Source: Alphaproteobacteria bacterium | GTDB taxonomy: Bacteria; Pseudomonadota; Alphaproteobacteria; Paracaedibacterales; VGCI01 | Reading direction: 5' to 3' | Length of the DNA: 33,077 bases | Assembly (NCBI GenBank): GCA_021323455.1 | Contig: JAJONN010000005.1 | Coordinates: 1-33,077 of the forward strand | Part shown: one piece after another, positions 9,810 to 18,810 of the stretch | How the letters are laid out: each line of letters starts with the position of its first letter | Numbering within the stretch: the stretch's first letter is position 1 | Made by a program: the position numbers and the translations under genes | Notes under the pieces: generated by a model | The model's database searches: none | What the model was told of the DNA's origin: nothing | What the model saw: only the letters and a program-made list of their open reading frames with translations

Positions 9810-10203
9810 TTTTCATCTCACAAAGTTATTTATTGACCCTTAAGGCCTTACCATACGTGAGTCCATAAAATGCCGCCGCCGAAAATCAGGCATGGATATT
9901 TTTTTACTGGGGTAGGTTCCAGCTATACCTCTTTCAGTTGAAAAGGTTGGATTTAAGAAGAAAGTCTGATAATAGAGGGCATGCATAAAACTTTAATCCC
10001 CTTGCATCGTTCAAATTTATTAATCCTTCGCCGTAAACCCCAGGATGATACCCCTAAGAGGCATAATTTATGAAGCGCTGTACTAGATATAATCGGTGTT
10101 TTGATCAGCAGGATTGCCGATAACTTTCAGGCCCTATCGGTAAATTGATCGAGAAGGGTATATACTGCATCCAAACATTATTAGTACTTTAAGAGGAGGC
10201 TAC

Positions 10204-10887
10204 ATGACTGACCAACCAGCATATATAAAATTCATAGAAAAATCACCCTTGGTTTTTAAAATAAAAAAAGTGGCCCCTGAAATATTCGCTATTTGGAAAA
10301 AACATATGCAAAAACAGCACCCTGCATATCAATGCAATGCTGATCCCAATACGCTAGTACAAGATATTAAAGATAGCTTCAATTCAGCTCTCGAATCTTT
10401 ATTTAAGGATAGCAGAAAAGACAAAAGAAATACTCCTGGATGGGCAATAGGGTTTATCCTGGGTTTCGTACCATCAAATTTAGCCACTCATTGGCTTTAT
10501 GAATATATATATAATCAAACCGAAGAATATAAAGAATTAATGGCTCTCAAAGCAACTATTTTATATCTTGATTTTGACCAGACAACAATATCTAAAATAG
10601 AAAAGATTCACAAATACCTCATTGATAACAAGGCATATATCCACAAAGATTGTGAATCTGTAGATAAAAATGTCATTTCAATCAACAAATTTATGAAAAA
10701 CAAAGAGAAACAGCATGCTAATAAAAACTTTTCAAATTTACTCATCAAATATCTAGAGAAAATTATGTTGGAAAAACACGAGCATATCTTTAACAAGATT
10801 TCTGAAAATAATTACTTTCCAAAAATAGATCAATTTTTTAGCGATAATGAAATATCTGACCTTATTAAAAATTTCCAGGAAATTTAA
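10204..10887 (+). CDS. Hypothetical protein, Lys-rich, possible central hydrophobic segment
   Basis: 227-aa ORF with upstream AAGAGGAGG ribosome-binding site. Central segment GWAIGFILGFVPSNLATHWLY. No family recognised. Confidence 0.65.
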   Translation: MTDQPAYIKFIEKSPLVFKIKKVAPEIFAIWKKHMQKQHPAYQCNADPNTLVQDIKDSFNSALESLFKDSRKDKRNTPGWAIGFILGFVPSNLATHWLYEYIYNQTEEYKELMALKATILYLDFDQTTISKIEKIHKYLIDNKAYIHKDCESVDKNVISINKFMKNKEKQHANKNFSNLLIKYLEKIMLEKHEHIFNKISENNYFPKIDQFFSDNEISDLIKNFQEI

Positions 10888-10944
10888 ATTATAGTAGCAG
10901 AATAGGAATCAATTAAATCAAATCACTATGATGCCAAGAAAAAC

Positions 10945-12525
10945 CTACCCCACCCGATGGAACAGGGAATCCGCCCCTTCATGGAAAAGGGTAATTAACA
11001 TCCGGTCTGCTTTTCCACCTCCACTTGCGAAGAGCACTTCCCCCCGATCGGTTCCTGAAAACCCGGACGAAAGGTCTGAGCCTTCAAATTGAAATATATT
11101 GCCATTCCAATGGTCAAGTTTGGTTTCCGGACGGTCTCGGTAAATCAAGGTCAGCGCATTGTCTTTTTTACGGATCTCCACCCGCCCATAAAGGGGATTT
11201 TCATAAATTCCGGCATAATGGTCCAAGTCCCGCGCTGGTGCCAAGCCTTGCAACATATCTAGTCGCCGTTGCTTGTCATATTTTTCACGGGAATGACGCA
11301 TATCTTCCCGCAAATTCCTGGCCCAATCCTGCTCCTCTTTCACATTGAGGTACAAATCCAGAAACTTGTTCCGGATTGCTTCAGGGAAAAGGCTAATCCG
11401 CATTCCTCCGAAGTTCGTCAAAACCGCAATACCAAGGTTATCTTGAGGAACAATCAGCATGACCGCCCGGGTCCCAACCATCCCACCCATATGGCCGAGA
11501 ACGGGAACACCTGCATAATCATGGATAAACCATCCCATCCCGTAGTGAACCTCAGTGACGCGGTTCTTAGGAAACTGACGGCCTCCTTGAATGGGGACAT
11601 CAACACGGGGGCGGCGCATCTCGTCCACATGGGGCTCACTGACAAGGGCTTTCCCGTCCACTTTTGTCTTGTTCAGCTGAAAAATCAACCACTTTCCAAG
11701 GTCCTGGCCTGTGGAAATGATGCCACTCGAAGCCGGAAACGTATACAATGCTGAATTTCTTTTTGGTAAAAAGCGCGTCTTTCCCTGAAAGGTGTCGTGA
11801 AAAGTTGGCCTGGGGGTCGCCTTATCGCATAGCCCCAACAATTTCTGCCAAAAACGCGGCGGGGGCCCTTCCCCGAGGCGCGTTTCTTTCATGCCTACAA
11901 ACTGGAAAAGCTCTTCTTGGTAGACTTGAGACAATGGTTTACCCGTTACTTTTTCGATAATGTTTCCCATAATACCCACGATAGCATTCTGGTAATCATA
12001 GGTTTTGCGAAATTCCCCTGTCATGGGAAACAAGGGCATTTTGGATATAATTTCCGAAGCACTCCATCCTAACTCAATCAGAGAGTCAGCGGTAAAGCCA
12101 GGCAACCCGCAGCGATGGGATAATAAATCTTCAATTGTCAGCTCTTGCGAAACTTTGGCATCACTCAACCGAAAATCTGGCAAGTATTTTGAGACTTTGT
12201 CTTTCCAACTCAATTTACCCTGATCAACCAAACGGGCAACAAGGGTATTGGTAAACGTCTTCGTCAAAGAAGCCAAAGCAAAAGGCGTATGGTCATCAAC
12301 CGGGTCATTTTGCCCAAAAATCTTGACGCCAAAGCCTTTGGCATAAACAACCTTGCCATCCTTGACAACAACCACAAAAGCCCCTGGAACGCCTTCGGCA
12401 GCCATGGCTTCAGTCACATAGGTTTCCAAAACTGGCAAGACAGACGGTAAAGGGGCCCGCTCGTTTGCCCTCGCAGGGCATAGGATAAAAGCAACAAGCC
12501 AAAAGACTGAGAGAAGGCGCTTCAT
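10945..12525 (-). CDS. Exported serine hydrolase, class C beta-lactamase-like / penicillin-binding family
   Basis: Signal peptide; SxxK as SLTK (FALASLTKTFTN); YxN as YQN (TYDYQNAIVG); HxG (VLGHMGGMVGTRA). Confidence 0.9.
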   Translation of the reverse strand: MKRLLSVFWLVAFILCPARANERAPLPSVLPVLETYVTEAMAAEGVPGAFVVVVKDGKVVYAKGFGVKIFGQNDPVDDHTPFALASLTKTFTNTLVARLVDQGKLSWKDKVSKYLPDFRLSDAKVSQELTIEDLLSHRCGLPGFTADSLIELGWSASEIISKMPLFPMTGEFRKTYDYQNAIVGIMGNIIEKVTGKPLSQVYQEELFQFVGMKETRLGEGPPPRFWQKLLGLCDKATPRPTFHDTFQGKTRFLPKRNSALYTFPASSGIISTGQDLGKWLIFQLNKTKVDGKALVSEPHVDEMRRPRVDVPIQGGRQFPKNRVTEVHYGMGWFIHDYAGVPVLGHMGGMVGTRAVMLIVPQDNLGIAVLTNFGGMRISLFPEAIRNKFLDLYLNVKEEQDWARNLREDMRHSREKYDKQRRLDMLQGLAPARDLDHYAGIYENPLYGRVEIRKKDNALTLIYRDRPETKLDHWNGNIFQFEGSDLSSGFSGTDRGEVLFASGGGKADRMLITLFHEGADSLFHRVG

Positions 12526-12702
12526 ATAAGGACTCCTAGAATCTACTCTTTATTTAGAGGTAGCATGAATTGGTTGCTAGCTCAACACACGGAATCATGG
12601 AAAGTAATATTCAATAAAATTTATTTTGATCATTTACGATATTTTAATAAATCCTCTCTAGAATAAAAATTATAGTGAGATGTAACGAATTAAAGATAAA
12701 CG

Positions 12703-13515
12703 ATGGAATACGACGATTTATATGACGAAAGCCCTTATGCTGCTAAAGAACCTAAAGAAGTTTCACGACGGAGAGGAACCATGACCACCATTCGCGCTAC
12801 TTTCCTGATTTGCGCAACCATACTCGCGAGTGTTTTTGGCATAACCTTCTACGGGTATCAGCAGGACCAGTTTGTCATCAGCAACAGCGGTAATGACGTA
12901 GCAATCTTTGATAAAAAATCCAGAACCATTAACTTGTGTAACAGAGGGAACTGTGCGCTCGTCATTCCGAATTTTCCCCATCTTGAGCCTTCTCCCCCTC
13001 CCGCGCCGCCAAGCATGGGACAGCAAGGGCCAAATGGACAACGGCTTTTAGGGACGTTTCCTCAACCTCAAATGAATCCCCAAATGAACCCGCAGATGAA
13101 TCCGCAAATGATGCAACAAATGCAACAAAGAGGGATGATGCCACAACAGATGATGGGCAACCCGCAAATGATGGGCCAACCCCAAATGAGTGGCATGAAT
13201 CCACAGATGATGCAACAAATGAATCCCCAGATGAATCCGCAAATGATGCAACAGATGCAGCAAAGAGGTATGATGCCGCAACAGATGATGGGTAATCCTC
13301 AAATGATGCGCCCACAAATGGTCAGCGCAGCGCCTCAAGCTGCCCCAACCCAAGCAGCTGGTGGCGCGCCTGCAGCAGCAGGAGCGGATACCGCAGCCGC
13401 AGATGAAGCAGCCGCAGATGATACAACGACAGATACCGAAAAAGCAGCAGACGCTGAAAAAACAGATGAACCCGCTTCTTCAGCAGAAGGGGATGAAGAG
13501 GTCGCCCCTGTTTAA
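12703..13515 (+). CDS. Membrane-anchored Met/Gln/Asn/Pro-rich repeat protein
   Basis: N-terminal TM segment ATFLICATILASVFGITFYGY, then repeats of QMNPQ/MMQQM and an Ala/acidic C-terminus. Start could instead be 12781 (MTTIRAT...). Confidence 0.8.
   Translation: MEYDDLYDESPYAAKEPKEVSRRRGTMTTIRATFLICATILASVFGITFYGYQQDQFVISNSGNDVAIFDKKSRTINLCNRGNCALVIPNFPHLEPSPPPAPPSMGQQGPNGQRLLGTFPQPQMNPQMNPQMNPQMMQQMQQRGMMPQQMMGNPQMMGQPQMSGMNPQMMQQMNPQMNPQMMQQMQQRGMMPQQMMGNPQMMRPQMVSAAPQAAPTQAAGGAPAAAGADTAAADEAAADDTTTDTEKAADAEKTDEPASSAEGDEEVAPV
13081..13173 (+). repeat. 93-bp in-frame coding repeat, copy 1
   Basis: Encodes QMNPQMNPQMMQQMQQRGMMPQQMMGNPQMM; the same peptide is encoded at 13216-13308 with synonymous differences. 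Confidence 0.9.
13216..13308 (+). repeat. 93-bp in-frame coding repeat, copy 2
   Basis: Encodes the same 31-aa peptide as 13081-13173; offset 135 bp. Confidence 0.9.
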
Positions 13516-13525
13516 AGGGGTTCTT
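13505..13525 (+). terminator. Possible weak terminator at the end of the repeat-protein gene
   Basis: Short hairpin CCCCT-gtttaa-AGGGG spanning the stop codon, followed by TTCTT. Confidence 0.3.
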
Positions 13526-13616
13526 CCTCAAGCCAATTTTGCCATGAAGCTTTCCAAAGAGCGTACTTTTCTGATATAAACACTATACTAACCTGAATTA
13601 TGGATTAAAAAAGGGC

Positions 13617-13801
13617 TGTCATCCTGGAATTTAGCTTTTGTTCGTCTTTTGCGCAGCAAAAGCGTTACAAAAGCTTAATACCCGGGATCCATGTATTTTC
13701 AAATTTTTCAAATCCATAGAGAATACATAGATCCCGGGTTCTACGAGTTTGTAACGCCTCGCTAACGCGAGGACGAACAAAATCTAAGCCCCAGGATGAC
13801 A
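13617..13801. repeat. Long palindromic intergenic element, copy B
   Basis: Perfect terminal inverted repeat TGTCATCCTGG (13617-13627) / CCAGGATGACA (13791-13801). Core CCCGGGATCCATGTATT...AATACATAGATCCCGGG (13681-13738). Confidence 0.85.
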
Positions 13802-13956
13802 ACTAAAAAGCAATCAGAATCATCTTTAACCCATTGTTTTGCAAATATTCTAACCCATAACTCGGGTTACTAAAGCCGGCCATAACGTGAGGCTTTCAGC
13901 CTCAAGTCAGATAAATAATAGGAAAAACCACATAGGCGCTGTATTAACGACTTACC

Positions 13957-14709
13957 ATGCCTAACTTATCTTGGCCTCAATTATTTTTAAACCTCATCCT
14001 TCCGCCTCGCTGCTTTGGTTGTGGAGAAGCCACCTCCGAACATCATGTCTTATGTCCCCCTTGCTGGAAGGCCTGCACCTTTTTATCCCCTCCCTGGTGC
14101 GCTTTATGCGGGTGGCCCTTCCCTTATGAATCCTTGGGTCAAGCTTTGTGCCCTTCCTGCCATCGCCTTCCCCCGTTGTTTACCCAATGCCGAAGCGCGC
14201 TGGCTTACCATGATGAAGCCCGTCGGTTCATTTTGAAATTCAAGCAAGGAGACGGCACTTACCTGGCCCCTGGCTTAAGCCGGCTGATGGTACGCGCTGG
14301 ACAGGATATCCTCTCCCAAACGGATCTGCTCGTCCCTGTTCCTCTTCACTGGAAACGCTTATTCTTACGACAATATAACCAGGCGACTCTCCTGTCCCAT
14401 TACATCACCCACCAGACATGCATCCCCACCCGGACAGATCTCCTAAAACGCCATCGGTCAACACGAAAACAAGGCCATCAAAACCGCAAGGAACGCTCTG
14501 CCAATGTCCGGGGCGCTTTTATTATCCCTCTTGGCAAAGCCCCTGTTCTAAAAGGAAAACGGCTCACGTTGATCGATGATGTCTTCACCACAGGGGCAAC
14601 ATTAAGTGAATGTGCCCGAATTTTATTGAACGCAGGCGCAAAAGAAGTTCGCGCCCTGACCCTTGCCCGTGTTATAATGCCCCAGAAACTTGCTTCATCA
14701 TTGTATTAA
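13957..14709 (+). CDS. comF: ComF family phosphoribosyltransferase-like protein
   Basis: N-terminal zinc-finger cysteines (CFGCGEA...CPPCW...CALCGWPF...CPSCH) and C-terminal PRPP motif LTLIDDVFTTGATLSE. Confidence 0.93.
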   Translation: MPNLSWPQLFLNLILPPRCFGCGEATSEHHVLCPPCWKACTFLSPPWCALCGWPFPYESLGQALCPSCHRLPPLFTQCRSALAYHDEARRFILKFKQGDGTYLAPGLSRLMVRAGQDILSQTDLLVPVPLHWKRLFLRQYNQATLLSHYITHQTCIPTRTDLLKRHRSTRKQGHQNRKERSANVRGAFIIPLGKAPVLKGKRLTLIDDVFTTGATLSECARILLNAGAKEVRALTLARVIMPQKLASSLY

Positions 14710-14719
14710 GGAGCAGACC

Positions 14720-14977
14720 ATGTCAGAAGCCATTATTTACATTACCCCGATCTGCCCCTATTGCGTTCAAGCCAAAGCTTTGCTGGATAAAGTGGGAATT
14801 CCCTATACAACCATTGATATCGCAACAAATGCAGAACTCCGCCATGAAATGGTAAAACTGGCAGGTGGTCGAACTTCTGTCCCGCAGGTTTTTATTAAAG
14901 GCAACCATATCGGCGGGTTCGATGACCTTTATGCCCTGTATCAAGCTGGGGGCCTTAAGAAATATCTGCCCCATTGA
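14720..14977 (+). CDS. grxC: Glutaredoxin 3
   Basis: Active site CPYC (ITPICPYCVQAKALLDK), SVPQVFI and GGFDDL. Start at 14720 after GGAG rather than the track's 14690. Confidence 0.93.
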   Translation: MSEAIIYITPICPYCVQAKALLDKVGIPYTTIDIATNAELRHEMVKLAGGRTSVPQVFIKGNHIGGFDDLYALYQAGGLKKYLPH

Positions 14978-15043
14978 ATTTTTTTTCCATACTCCTTACT
15001 TTAAGAGTAGAATATTGTTGTTTTTATAAGGATCATTGAAACC

Positions 15044-15376
15044 ATGCGTTATCTTGCCTCTTTTCTGTTCGTCCTCATGGGTCTTTTGACGCCCGTCCAT
15101 GCGTTAACTGTTGAAATTTATACGATCCCTGGATGCTTTGGCTGCGGAATGGCAAAATCCATGCTTGAAGACCATGGGATTCCTTATACAGAAGTGAGCA
15201 TCCAGGGCCGACCAGACCTGTATGCCCAGATGAAGAAACGGGCAGGCGGCAACCCGGAAGATTCCATGACCGTTCCCCGGATTTTTATTAACGACAAACA
15301 TATTGGAAGCTATTCTGAGTTGAGCGATGTTGATTTTGATGCCCTCCTTCAGCAAGAAAAACCAACCTTTGAATAG
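15044..15376 (+). CDS. Exported glutaredoxin-like protein
   Basis: Signal peptide MRYLASFLFVLMGLLTPVHA followed by glutaredoxin fold motifs: TIPGCFGCGMAK, TVPRIFIND, GSYSEL. Confidence 0.85.
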   Translation: MRYLASFLFVLMGLLTPVHALTVEIYTIPGCFGCGMAKSMLEDHGIPYTEVSIQGRPDLYAQMKKRAGGNPEDSMTVPRIFINDKHIGSYSELSDVDFDALLQQEKPTFE

Positions 15377-15424
15377 AACCCGACCCCAAAAACCACATAA
15401 ATAGAGTAAGAACGAAGGGCCAGA

Positions 15425-16408
15425 ATGCGCACCTGTAAACTGTTTTTTATTGCCCTGCTGGTTGCCGGAACGGCTTCTTGTTTTTTCTGGGGACGGAAAT
15501 CCTCCTCTTTTCAGCCAGGGAAAGTACCGATCATTGCCATCACCCAAATCATTGAACACCACACGCTTGATACGGTGCGGGCTGGATTCATGGCAGAGCT
15601 TGCAGCACAGAGTTTTGACGAAAAAACCACAAAGATTGTTTATGAAAATGCCCACGGGAATGTGGCGACAGCGACCCAGATTGGCAGCAAGTTTGCCGCC
15701 TTACGTCCTCAACTTATGGTAGCCTTATCGACCCAATCTGCTCAACTCCTGTCTTCTCTATCAAGCAACACGAACATACCCCTTGTGTTCACCGCCGTCA
15801 CAGACCCGGTCGCTGCGAAGCTGGTGCCAACCAAAGCAGAACCTGGAGCCTGGATCACAGGCGTCAGCGACTTCATGGAGCCTGAGCCTCAGCTTGATAT
15901 GATGCGCACTTTCTTGCCCGCCTTAACCCGGCTTGGCGTTTTATACAACCCTTCCGAAATCAATTCCGTCAGCTTTTTAAAAGCCATGGAAGAAGTCGCC
16001 AGAGCGAAAGGCATTGAACTTGTTTATGCTGCCCTCAGCAATACGTCCGAAGCGTCAGGCGCAACGGCAAGCCTAGCCGGAAAGGTTGATGCCCTTTATT
16101 TCCCGAACGATAATACAGCGATGGCTGCTGTTGGTGCCATCGCGTCAACGGCCCTCAAGCACCATATTCCTGTTTTTGCGAACGATTCAGCGTCCGTCGA
16201 ACGAGGTGCCCTAGCCGCTGTTGCTTATGACCGGTTCGCCATGGGACGTAAGACAGGAGAGATTGCCATTGCTATCCTGAAAGGCAAAAAACCACAAGAT
16301 ATTCCTGTGGTTTACGACACCCCTTCTGAAGTGGTCGTCAACGAAAGAACACTTAACGCCTTGAAGTTAACCCTTCCTGCCACGTTAAAAGCTGTTCGGA
16401 AAATTTGA
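15425..16408 (+). CDS. ABC transporter substrate-binding protein (ABC_sub_bind / TrpX-like family)
   Basis: IIAITQIIEHHTLDTVRAGF...NIPLVFTAVTDPVAAKLV...GVLYNPSEINS...VDALYFPNDNTA...IPVFANDSASVERGALAAVAYD is typical of the family. Confidence 0.9.
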   Translation: MRTCKLFFIALLVAGTASCFFWGRKSSSFQPGKVPIIAITQIIEHHTLDTVRAGFMAELAAQSFDEKTTKIVYENAHGNVATATQIGSKFAALRPQLMVALSTQSAQLLSSLSSNTNIPLVFTAVTDPVAAKLVPTKAEPGAWITGVSDFMEPEPQLDMMRTFLPALTRLGVLYNPSEINSVSFLKAMEEVARAKGIELVYAALSNTSEASGATASLAGKVDALYFPNDNTAMAAVGAIASTALKHHIPVFANDSASVERGALAAVAYDRFAMGRKTGEIAIAILKGKKPQDIPVVYDTPSEVVVNERTLNALKLTLPATLKAVRKI

Positions 16409-16421
16409 GGAGACCAGCCCC

Positions 16422-17144
16422 ATGGTAAGCGTTGGCGTTTTGGGATCGACAGGCCGCATGGGACAAACGATCCTGGACGCGCTTAAAAGCCATCCCCGCT
16501 GTACCTTAAGCATGTCCGGTACGCGGGAAAATTTAGATCCCCTGTTTAAAGCCAGCGATGTGGTGGTTGATTTTACAACGCCTGACGCTTTACCAACCCA
16601 CGTCGCGTTCGGTTTAAAATATGGCAAACCCCTCGTGGTTGGCACAACGGGCTTGTCCTCCCCCCATAGCCTTGTCATTTCTGCCGCATCATCCCAAATT
16701 CCCCTGGTTGTCTCTTCAAACATGAGCGTCGGGATGACGCTTTTAACCCATCTTGTTGAAAAGGCTGCGCATTTCCTGGATGAAAGCTATGACATCGAAA
16801 TTGCGGAGCTTCACCACCGCCACAAGAAAGACGCCCCTTCTGGCACGTCCCTCTTGCTTGGGGAAAGAGCCGCCAAAGGCCGGGGAAAACGGCTGGATGA
16901 GCTTAGAGACGACACAGACCGCCAAGGGGAACGCGCCAAAGGGGCCATCGGCTTCTCTGTTCAGCGCGGGGGCATGGTCATTGGGGATCATTCCATCCGC
17001 TTCATTGGCGATGAGGAGATGCTTGACTTTTCCCACCGCGGGCTTTCCCGCGCCGTATATGCCAAAGGTGCCTTGCGAGCAGCGGAATGGGTCACGAGAC
17101 AACAGCCGGGACTTTATTCAATGGCGGATGTCTTGGGGATCTAA
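16422..17144 (+). CDS. dapB: 4-hydroxy-tetrahydrodipicolinate reductase
   Basis: Nucleotide-binding VGVLGSTGRMGQ, active-site AELHHRHKKDAPSGTS, C-terminal FSHRGLSRAVYAKGALRAAEWV. Confidence 0.96.
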   Translation: MVSVGVLGSTGRMGQTILDALKSHPRCTLSMSGTRENLDPLFKASDVVVDFTTPDALPTHVAFGLKYGKPLVVGTTGLSSPHSLVISAASSQIPLVVSSNMSVGMTLLTHLVEKAAHFLDESYDIEIAELHHRHKKDAPSGTSLLLGERAAKGRGKRLDELRDDTDRQGERAKGAIGFSVQRGGMVIGDHSIRFIGDEEMLDFSHRGLSRAVYAKGALRAAEWVTRQQPGLYSMADVLGI

Positions 17145-17363
17145 TCTGCTGATCCTGCCAAGTTTAGAAACCAAAAAATTCAAATTTCTTCTAAGCCTTA
17201 TATAAAGACCCAACAATATGAATTGGAAAAAACATTGACAGTTTGTTTTTCAACATATAAACAAATGAAAGCCATTAATATAACAGCTCCAATAACTAAC
17301 ATGTTCATTACTCTTATTTTTTGAACGAATAGAATGGTTATTTTTTATATAAGGAAGGATGAA

Positions 17364-18680
17364 ATGAAAATGAAATTACCGTCAAAATCAACAGTGTCAA
17401 TTATTATATCCGCGATGTCACTTGCAACCTCAACAATCTTTGCTGCGGATGACCGTGAAGAAAGGAAAGACGGCCCAGAATATGCAGCTTATGCAGTTGC
17501 AGCGGCCCAACCCTCAAGCCAGAACGCCAGAAATTCAGGGCTTCAACGTTCTCAATTTCTCCAATCTCTTGAAGAGTTCTCTCAGAGCTTGACTGCCGAG
17601 CAAATGGCCGAACTCTTGGCAAACATACAACGTGGCAATTTTTCTTGTAGTGCCCATTTATCCCAGCTTTCCCCAGAAGATCGGGAACTAAAACGCCTTA
17701 TGGCAGACAGCCAAGACACAGGTTTATTCCCCCTCATAGACCCTTTCAGAATTAAGGAGATCCTTAATCTTCTCGTCCCAAAATATGTCAGCATATTGCA
17801 GGAAGGCTTTGCAAACCGCCTCGATTTTAGCAATGAAAATCATAAAGACTTTTTTAGATTTTTGATGGGCCATGATCATTTTATTACCAATGATCTACGT
17901 TCTGACAAAAGCCTGGTCTTAGTCCTTAAAATGTTGACTCAACAGTTTGATCTCCATCCCCACCTTTCTATGTATCTTCCATACGGTATGGGTATACCTC
18001 CGTATATGGGTTATGGACAATCCGGGAATGATATAAACGATAATCCAATATTTTTCAAGTTTGCAGGAATTATCCATGGTGAATTCGTTATTCGCATGGA
18101 TAGTTGGTTTCATAACCTAAAAAACTTCATACAATCTGGATACTATCGCTATGTTCTTCCTACGGGTATAAGTTTAGACTCAGAAGAAATAAAAGGAAGG
18201 ATTTTAGGGGAAGTTATGGAAGATATTAACAACAAATTTAGCGTTCCAGGAGGGGATAACTTTGACATTGAGCGCGATGCAAGAAAGGTGAGCCAGATTG
18301 TTGAAAACTGGTTTAAGGTTGTGCATCAACTGGCTGTTTTTGAACTTCAGCAATGGGAACACCAACAAGTCCTTCTTGATAGCCTCCAGTGCGACTACGG
18401 TGTTGTTGAGGAGCAATTGAAAGAGGCAGTGGCCGGTAACTTGTATTTCTCAGGCATCACAAAAACATCTCATTCCATTGGATTGACAGAAGTAGAAAGA
18501 GCCGAGCAAGCTTCGAGCGTTGAATTTCTTCAGAAACGTGTGCATGCATATAGACAAGCTGATGAGAAAAAGCTCTCTGAATACAAAATTATTAAAGGGA
18601 TGTTACCGTCTCTCAAAAAACTTATCAGCTGGATTGACGATGTCTTTGCCAAAGTCAGCAAAAAGGGTAGAATGAGCTAA
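17364..18680 (+). CDS. Exported protein of unknown function
   Basis: Signal peptide MKMKLPSKSTVSIIISAMSLATSTIFAAD. AAGGAAGGA ribosome-binding site precedes ATG 17364, favouring it over the track's 17334. No family recognised. Confidence 0.75.
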   Translation: MKMKLPSKSTVSIIISAMSLATSTIFAADDREERKDGPEYAAYAVAAAQPSSQNARNSGLQRSQFLQSLEEFSQSLTAEQMAELLANIQRGNFSCSAHLSQLSPEDRELKRLMADSQDTGLFPLIDPFRIKEILNLLVPKYVSILQEGFANRLDFSNENHKDFFRFLMGHDHFITNDLRSDKSLVLVLKMLTQQFDLHPHLSMYLPYGMGIPPYMGYGQSGNDINDNPIFFKFAGIIHGEFVIRMDSWFHNLKNFIQSGYYRYVLPTGISLDSEEIKGRILGEVMEDINNKFSVPGGDNFDIERDARKVSQIVENWFKVVHQLAVFELQQWEHQQVLLDSLQCDYGVVEEQLKEAVAGNLYFSGITKTSHSIGLTEVERAEQASSVEFLQKRVHAYRQADEKKLSEYKIIKGMLPSLKKLISWIDDVFAKVSKKGRMS

Positions 18681-18706
18681 TTAAGCTTATGGATTGATTT
18701 TGACGA

Positions 18707-18736
18707 GCGGAAGGGCATCCACCCTTCTGCTTTTTT
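18707..18736 (+). terminator. Rho-independent terminator
   Basis: Stem GCGGAAGGG/CCCTTCTGC with 6-nt loop, followed by TTTTTT, downstream of the 17364-18680 gene. Confidence 0.85.
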
Positions 18737-18810
18737 ACGGAACCTGTAGAATCACTACCATACGATCATTAATTGAATATTCTCAGATAAATGAGATTGT
18801 GTGAGATCCT

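Noticed and set aside
13081-13308. Possible CRISPR-like or tandem-repeat array
   Set aside because: The repeats are in-frame within a coding sequence, with synonymous differences and no regular spacer structure.
13048-13353. Minus-strand His/Leu-rich ORF (HLLRHHTSLLHLLHHLRIHLGIHLL...) resembling a metal-binding protein
   Set aside because: It is the antisense of the Met/Gln repeat gene; CAT/CAC runs come from the complement of ATG-rich codons. The plus-strand ORF explains the sequence.
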